A stretch of 64,000 bases of DNA from CAVPLM01 sp963713545 (GTDB lineage: Bacteria; Actinomycetota; Thermoleophilia; RBG-16-64-13): contig CAVQME010000014.1 of assembly GCA_963713545.1 (NCBI GenBank), forward strand, positions 62,001 through 126,000, written 5' to 3'. A program made the translations under genes and the position numbers. Of the stretch, positions 59,317-64,000 are shown piece after piece (the first letter of the stretch is position 1; each line of letters starts with the position of its first letter). Below the pieces are notes generated by a model that saw nothing but the letters and a program-made list of their open reading frames with translations, ran no database searches and had not been told where the DNA came from.

Positions 59317-61458
59317 TTAGAAACGCCCGCCGCCGCCGCGGCGCATTCGGGTGCCCATCCCGCCGAAGGACGGCGGACTGAAACCTCCTCCGCCGAGGTT
59401 CCCACCGCCGAAACCCCCGAAGCCGCCGCCCGAACTCCCACCGCCTAACCCGCCCGCGAGGATACCCCCGAGGATGGCGCCGATGAGGGTGGAGCCACCT
59501 CCCAGGCTGGGCATGCCTGACGTGCTCACGGCCTGCTGTGTCTCAGCCTGCGCCTGGCTGAGGGCGCGCACCGCGAACTCGTGCGCGGTGGACGCGCTCC
59601 TGGCGGCGGTGACCGGGTCGGAGGCGCCGAGCGCCACGGCCTGGTCAAGGGCGCGCTGCGCCTCGGCGAGCTGCTCCCGGGGACCGCTGCCGATCGCGCC
59701 CCGGTGGGTCGTGATGTAATCGCTTGCTGCTGCAATCTCGGCGCGCGCCGCAAGTAGCGTGCGGTCGAGGGCCGCGGCTGCAGTCGCGCGCCGCGCCTGC
59801 TCCTCACGGACCTGCACGAGCGCCTTGTCCAGCGCGGCGTCTGATGCCTCCAGATGTCTCAGCGCGGTCAGGGGGTCGCGACCGCCTTCAGGACCGGCTG
59901 CGGCAGCCGCCGCGGACGCAGCCGCCTCGGCCGTGGCGATCAGCGGTGAGAGCTGTGCCCCGGCGCCGGCCGCCTGGGCCTCGGCGATGTCACGCCTGGT
60001 CTCGTCGATCGCCGCCGCGATACGGTCTCGCGCCTCGCCGAGGTCCTTGCCCAAGCGACCGACGCCGTCGAGGAACGCCTGGGCTTGGCCGGCGGCCTCC
60101 TGCGCAGCGAGAGCCGCCACCGCTGCCTCGCCGCGGCGACCGGCGTCGAAGTCCTCACGACCGGCCTTGACCTGTTCGCGCGAGAAACTGATGCGTGACG
60201 CAGCTTCGTCGGGGTTCGACGCCACCGCCGTCAACGCCGCCGGAGCATACACCGATGCCAGCTCCGTAAGGTCCTGCCTCACGTGCGGCACGCGGGCCTC
60301 GAGGGTCGAGAGCTGCTGCTCAAGGTTCGCGAGGACTTCCGGCGCCTTGCTCTCCAGGTCGCGCAGCCGATCGAAACGTTCAGCCTGTGCGTCCAGCTTC
60401 TCGTTCGCGGCGGCCGTGTGCTGCAGCACTGCCGTCAGAAGCTCGCGTTGCACCCTCTCGTCCGCGTCTTCGTCGAACTGCTTGTGGAGCTTGAAGGCCT
60501 CACTGAGCTCGCGTCCGGCCTCGTTCACGGCCTGTTGGAAGGGTGCGGCCTCCTCCTCACCGAACTCAGCCGCGGCGAAGCCCACCTCGTCGGTACTGGT
60601 CTTGATAGCGTCATCGGTCTCCACGAGCTCGAGACTCACCTTGCGCCTCAACTCTTCGAGCGTCAGCGCGGGCGCCGCCTCCGCTCCCGATGCAGGGGTC
60701 GCTCCCTGGGCCCCGCCGCGTCCCCGAGAGCGCCGCACCAAGGCCCAGACCACCAGGAAGATGACGACCAGCACGATCAGTCCGATGACGACACCCCAAG
60801 GGAACCCTCCGTCATCGGTTTCCTCGCCGCCACCCCCCGATCCCGGTTGGGTGGTGGCCGTTCCGGGTTGGGTGGTGGCCGTTCCCGGTTGTGTCGTCGC
60901 GGTGGTGACCACCGCGCCGCTCAACGCCTGCTGCATCCCCGTGGCCGCCCCGATCGCCGCCCCGGCCCAGTCATCGTCCGAAAGTGACGGTTCCACGGAG
61001 TCCACCATGATCTCGTTGAGCTCCGAATCGGTCAGCGGGAAGTCCTCGGCCACCGAGTAGGCGTACGCGCGATCCTCGATGGCGACGGCGAGCAAGACGT
61101 CGTTTATGCCCAGGTCACTCACGGTGGCGGTCTCGTTCGCCCACTCCACCGCTCCCAATCCCGAGAAGGAGTCGACGTAGACCGCCCAGAGCTGCACCTG
61201 CTCTGTCTTCTGCAGTTCGTCGAAAGCAGCCTGAATCTCGTCCTCGCTGCCGTCCACCGCTCCCACGCGATCCTCGATCTGCGAGTCAACCCGGAACGGG
61301 TCCTCGGCCAAAGCCTGTGCGGGGAAGAGAAGACCGCCCTGGAAGGCCGCCAGAAGAGCGATTGCAGCCAGCAGACCGCATATGCGTGGCACAAGCGGCG
61401 GCGAACCGGGACGACACAAATGTAGTCGACGACACTGTGCTTCCAAAGTGAAGAGCAC
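59317..61458 (-). CDS. Large TPM-domain (YgcG-like) secreted/anchored protein with coiled coils
   Basis: This 713-residue protein has a long N region and signal segment (ICGLLAAIALLAAFQGG), then a TPM domain (about residues 55-180, with DPFRVDSQIEDRVGAV and INDVLLAVAIEDRAYAYSV). A Thr/Gln/Pro/Gly triple repeat, one membrane segment (GVVIGLIVLVVIFLVVW), a coiled-coil cytoplasmic region of about 350 residues and a Gly-rich end (SSGGGFGGFGGG) follow. TPM proteins act in membrane/photosystem repair or envelope stress. The GTG at 61458 has AGGAGG five bases ahead. Linked with PspA by position. Confidence 0.85.
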   Translation of the reverse strand: MLFTLEAQCRRLHLCRPGSPPLVPRICGLLAAIALLAAFQGGLLFPAQALAEDPFRVDSQIEDRVGAVDGSEDEIQAAFDELQKTEQVQLWAVYVDSFSGLGAVEWANETATVSDLGINDVLLAVAIEDRAYAYSVAEDFPLTDSELNEIMVDSVEPSLSDDDWAGAAIGAATGMQQALSGAVVTTATTQPGTATTQPGTATTQPGSGGGGEETDDGGFPWGVVIGLIVLVVIFLVVWALVRRSRGRGGAQGATPASGAEAAPALTLEELRRKVSLELVETDDAIKTSTDEVGFAAAEFGEEEAAPFQQAVNEAGRELSEAFKLHKQFDEDADERVQRELLTAVLQHTAAANEKLDAQAERFDRLRDLESKAPEVLANLEQQLSTLEARVPHVRQDLTELASVYAPAALTAVASNPDEAASRISFSREQVKAGREDFDAGRRGEAAVAALAAQEAAGQAQAFLDGVGRLGKDLGEARDRIAAAIDETRRDIAEAQAAGAGAQLSPLIATAEAAASAAAAAAGPEGGRDPLTALRHLEASDAALDKALVQVREEQARRATAAAALDRTLLAARAEIAAASDYITTHRGAIGSGPREQLAEAQRALDQAVALGASDPVTAARSASTAHEFAVRALSQAQAETQQAVSTSGMPSLGGGSTLIGAILGGILAGGLGGGSSGGGFGGFGGGNLGGGGFSPPSFGGMGTRMRRGGGGRF
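60845..60907 (-). repeat. Triple 21-base repeat in the TPM gene
   Basis: Two nearly identical 21-base units (60845-60865, 60866-60886; one mismatch) and a third degenerate one (60887-60907) encode the TTQPGTA repeats of the linker. It is a likely slippage site; copy number may vary between strains. Confidence 0.6.
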
Positions 61459-61599
61459 CGGAGCCTCCTCCGACGAGTAGAGCCACGACAATACTACCCA
61501 CCCAGCCCGGTCGCTAGACGCACGCAGTAGGGGACGGCGACGATAGGGCGACTGCAAAGGATCCCCCGACCGGCGCGCGGCGTCATCCTCCCGAGGCCC

Positions 61600-62070
61600 C
61601 TAGTCTGTCTTTTCAACCTTCCATTCAGCCCACTCATCGGAGTCTTCGGGTAGGGAGAGGGTCACCCTGTAGACTGGTTTGCCCAACAGGCCTTCCTTGC
61701 CCTTGCCATAGACCGTGGCATTACAGCCCACGTTCCGTTCCGTCCCCTCCTCCAGCTTCTTGATGGTGTCCAGGTATTCTTCGGCATCGTCCCTGGACAG
61801 ATGCCCCACCTGGCGCGCTGTACCATCGGTGCTCATAAGGTGAACACCCACAGCGTTATGATCGCGCAGATTGTTGGGTTCACGGATCAGAACCGCCGCC
61901 ACGTCGCTTAGCGTCCTCGTCTCACCCTTCCCCAGCTTTCCCAGGATCTTGGGGAAAGCGTCAAGGTTGTACGACTCTCCCGCGACTTCCACATCCCGGA
62001 ACTCGATGTGCCGGTTGGGATCGTTCTCATCGTCGGACGGTGAATAGATGAAAGTAAGTTCGTATGCCAT
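61600..62070 (-). CDS. HIRAN-like protein
   Basis: This 156-residue protein carries a HIRAN-like pattern in its central part (EVAGESYNLDAFP, REPNNLRDHNAVGVHL, QVGHLSRDDAEEYLDTI), used elsewhere to recognise DNA ends or stalled forks. It stands alone without helicase domain. The start follows GAGG. The C-terminal region is acidic. Confidence 0.65.
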   Translation of the reverse strand: MAYELTFIYSPSDDENDPNRHIEFRDVEVAGESYNLDAFPKILGKLGKGETRTLSDVAAVLIREPNNLRDHNAVGVHLMSTDGTARQVGHLSRDDAEEYLDTIKKLEEGTERNVGCNATVYGKGKEGLLGKPVYRVTLSLPEDSDEWAEWKVEKTD

Positions 62071-62278
62071 CGTGACCTCGCTTGCTCAGCATTCGCGTAT
62101 CGACCCGCTTACCCTACACTGTACAACCCCAACATGTCTGAGGAGCCCATCCAAAGCCTCTTAGCCTCGACGCATGACCGCGTCTACCAGCAGGTTCTCA
62201 GCGAGATGAGCCGAACTACTCTGCTTGCGCTCGCTCTGAGTAGCGATTCTATCCATGGGACAGCAGGGAGGACCGAAG

Positions 62279-62668
62279 ATGATGGGCAACATGAGCGGGA
62301 ACAAGTACGGCCCCTGGGTACTTCTCGGGTCCATCCTCATGATGATCGTGGGGGGCTTCAAGTTCATCGCCGGGATAATCGGTCTCTTTAGGGATCAGTA
62401 TCTGGTCGGCGGTTACGACGGTTACTACCTGGTCGACGTGACCGGGCTGGCCGTCTGGTGGCTGGTCATCGGTGCCCTCCTCCTGTTTGGCGGCTATGCC
62501 GCCCTGCAGGGCAAGACCTGGGGTTACATCACAGCCATCGTCGCAGCGGGCCTGGCTGCGCTGTCGGAGTTCTTCTCGATTCCCTACACCCCAGTCTGGT
62601 CCATCATCATGCTGGTCATCTACGTGGTGGTGCTGGCGGCGTTCGTGAGGGCAACCGCCCGAAACTGA
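62279..62668 (+). CDS. Small four-helix membrane protein (DUF7144-like)
   Basis: This 129-residue protein has four hydrophobic segments (LLGSILMMIVGGFKFIAGI; GLAVWWLVIGALLLFGGYAAL; GYITAIVAAGLAALSEFF; SIIMLVIYVVVLAAFV). ATG 62279 is chosen because GGGAGGA lies six bases ahead, excluding an ATG at 62255. It resembles DUF7144-type proteins of Actinomycetota. Function unknown. Confidence 0.75.
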   Translation: MMGNMSGNKYGPWVLLGSILMMIVGGFKFIAGIIGLFRDQYLVGGYDGYYLVDVTGLAVWWLVIGALLLFGGYAALQGKTWGYITAIVAAGLAALSEFFSIPYTPVWSIIMLVIYVVVLAAFVRATARN

Positions 62669-62712
62669 ACGGAACCAGGGGAACCTTCAGGCGCGCCACT
62701 GCGCGCGCGGCG

Positions 62713-64000
62713 TTACTCCAGTTCCAACCGCCGCGGGGAGAAGGTGACCCAGGCGACCAATCCCGACAGGAGGATCACGCCGCCGGCCACCAGGAGCGAG
62801 AAGCTGACCCCGCTGTGCACCGCATCGTACGCGGCGCCGACTACTTTGGCGACGATGGGGCCGTATATCTTCTCGGCTTCCTCGGTACCGGTGAATTGCC
62901 CCGTGAGGACGGCGTTGATGACGAGGTCCCGGAACTCCGGAGGCACTTCCAACTGGATGAGGCGTTCCGTCAGAAAGTCGATCAGCTTGGTATTGAACAG
63001 CGACCCCAGCGCCGCTACCCCGATGACGGTGCCGACCTCGCGACTGGTGGTGGTCGCAGAGGCCGCCATGCCCGAATGCCGGGCCGGGATCACCGAGAGC
63101 GCCACCGACGTGATGGGCACCACGGCGATGCCGAACCCTGCCCCGGTCAGTGTCAGCGCGAGGATGAGAGGTGTGAACGTGACCTCACCCGCGAGGGCCA
63201 GATTGGTGAACAAGACTCCCACTCCCGCGGCGAAGCACCCGATCGCGACGGGCAACCGAGGCCCGGAACGGGCCACCCACGTACCCGCGAAGGCCGAGGC
63301 GATGATCATCGCGAGCGCCATGGGCACGAACAGGGTAGCGATACGGAAGGCGGAGTAGCCGATCACGATCTGGAGGTAAAGCGCGGTCAAGAAGAAGATG
63401 GAGAACACTCCGAAGTACGTGGCGAAGGCGACGAACAGCGATCCCGAGAACGCGGGTTTCTTGAAGTAGTCCACGTTCAGCATCGGCACCTTGGTGCGGT
63501 GCTCGACCGCCACGAAGACAGCCCCCGCGGCGCCCCCGATGGCAAACAGAGCAAGGACCGGGGCGGACGTATACCCTGACGTCTCACCCAGGATGATAGC
63601 GAACACTATCGTCGCGAGAGCCGTCGGCCCGAGTATGAACCCCGCTACATCGAAGCGGCCGGTCTGGGGGTCGGAGCTTTCCGGGACGGCGCGCTGAGCA
63701 GCGGCTAGGGCAAGGACTCCGGCGACGACGTTGAACCAGAAGATAGCCGGCCACCCGCCGAGACCTACCAGCACGCCGCCGATCACCGGTCCCATAGCGA
63801 GCGCCAGACCGGCGATGGCCGCCCAGACGCCCAGGGCCCTAGCTCGCGCCGCGCGGTCGGGGTAGAGATGGCGGATGATGGAGAGCGTCCCTGGCTCACA
63901 GGCGGCAGCCCCGATCCCCATGATCCCCCTGGCGGCGATCAGCGTCCCGGTATTGGGAGCCAAGGCGCCGAGGAGGGAGCCGGCTATGAACACCACGGCT
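62713..64000 (-). CDS. MFS efflux transporter (DHA2-type), truncated by the window
   Basis: This protein continues past the window end. Visible are about 430 residues of a DHA2-family major facilitator: IAARGIMGIGAAACEPG (motif C-like region), DRAARARALGVWAAIAGLALAMGPVIGG (motif C of segment 5 in the family), and many hydrophobic segments. These export drugs or metabolites with protons. The protein N terminus is outside the window. Confidence 0.88.
   Translation of the reverse strand, partial: AVVFIAGSLLGALAPNTGTLIAARGIMGIGAAACEPGTLSIIRHLYPDRAARARALGVWAAIAGLALAMGPVIGGVLVGLGGWPAIFWFNVVAGVLALAAAQRAVPESSDPQTGRFDVAGFILGPTALATIVFAIILGETSGYTSAPVLALFAIGGAAGAVFVAVEHRTKVPMLNVDYFKKPAFSGSLFVAFATYFGVFSIFFLTALYLQIVIGYSAFRIATLFVPMALAMIIASAFAGTWVARSGPRLPVAIGCFAAGVGVLFTNLALAGEVTFTPLILALTLTGAGFGIAVVPITSVALSVIPARHSGMAASATTTSREVGTVIGVAALGSLFNTKLIDFLTERLIQLEVPPEFRDLVINAVLTGQFTGTEEAEKIYGPIVAKVVGAAYDAVHSGVSFSLLVAGGVILLSGLVAWVTFSPRRLELE

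Noticed and set aside
60845..60907. Repeat considered as a CRISPR array
   Set aside because: Units are contiguous 21-mers in frame encoding TTQPGTA; no spacers. I saw no CRISPR array in the window.
59759..61060. Plus-strand frame of 433 codons opposite the TPM gene
   Set aside because: Ser/Ala/Arg-rich shadow of Ala-rich coiled coil.

Overview
The window looks like high-GC chromosome from an anaerobic or facultative, Gram-positive-type bacterium, most likely an uncultured member of the Actinomycetota. Supporting signs are a conserved-looking tRNA cluster (Glu-Val-Asp ... Phe), lipoproteins with long Thr/Ser/Pro linkers, frequent GTG starts with strong GGAGG sites, a PPi-type phosphofructokinase signature, and a SigA-type sigma factor. 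The taxonomy is inferred from gene content, not proven.

Region 1 (1-24 kb) is a catabolic region. It opens with the end of a lactate/malate dehydrogenase-type gene. Then come an old-yellow-enzyme/FeS flavin reductase, an AMP-forming acyl-CoA ligase, a beta-keto acid cleavage enzyme (BKACE), a 3-hydroxyacyl-CoA-type dehydrogenase and two related cupins. A branched-chain-type ABC transporter follows, with its binding protein divergent from livGFHM. The next operon holds two paralogous zinc dehydrogenases, a VOC protein, a 67-residue zinc-ribbon protein, a split transketolase and an extended SDR. The key gene pair is a molybdopterin/FeS enzyme that closely resembles pyrogallol-phloroglucinol transhydroxylase (large and small subunits), followed by an FMN reductase and phosphofructokinase. 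My reading is an anaerobic polyphenol (pyrogallol/phloroglucinol-type) pathway: uptake, transhydroxylation, reduction and ring cleavage, then dehydrogenation and BKACE cleavage to C2/C4 acids, with sugar-phosphate or side-chain handling by the transketolase operon. No obvious phloroglucinol reductase is in the window.

Region 2 (24-35 kb) is mostly housekeeping: a CDP-alcohol phosphatidyltransferase, a malic enzyme, a CPA1 antiporter, a helix-hairpin-helix protein, alanine racemase, a GAF/SpoIIE phosphatase whose last catalytic segment is out of frame, a tRNA cluster and an ArsR regulator with a clear operator.

Region 3 (35.3-50.9 kb) is accessory DNA at tRNA-Phe. A decayed large serine recombinase abuts the tRNA. 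An exact 22-bp copy of the tRNA 3' end at 44.84 kb bounds an element of about 9.5 kb with a lipoprotein array, HigBA and a decayed PQQ-propeller lipoprotein. Degenerate copies of the tRNA end at 43.2 and 49.5 kb suggest repeated insertions. Beyond it lie two MNT/HEPN modules, zinc-rich orphan proteins, a 5'-nucleotidase-type phosphoesterase and a YefM/YoeB pair.

Region 4 (51-64 kb) returns to backbone: a STAS protein, the primary-type sigma factor, an RRM RNA-binding protein, an LssY-C protein, a pair of DUF1989 (urea-carboxylase-associated/carboxyguanidine deiminase family) genes, PspA, a large TPM protein, a HIRAN-like protein and an MFS exporter cut by the window end. A 160-bp inverted-repeat element occurs twice, in opposite orientation, each time filling the gap between two convergent stop codons (24.0 and 53.8 kb).
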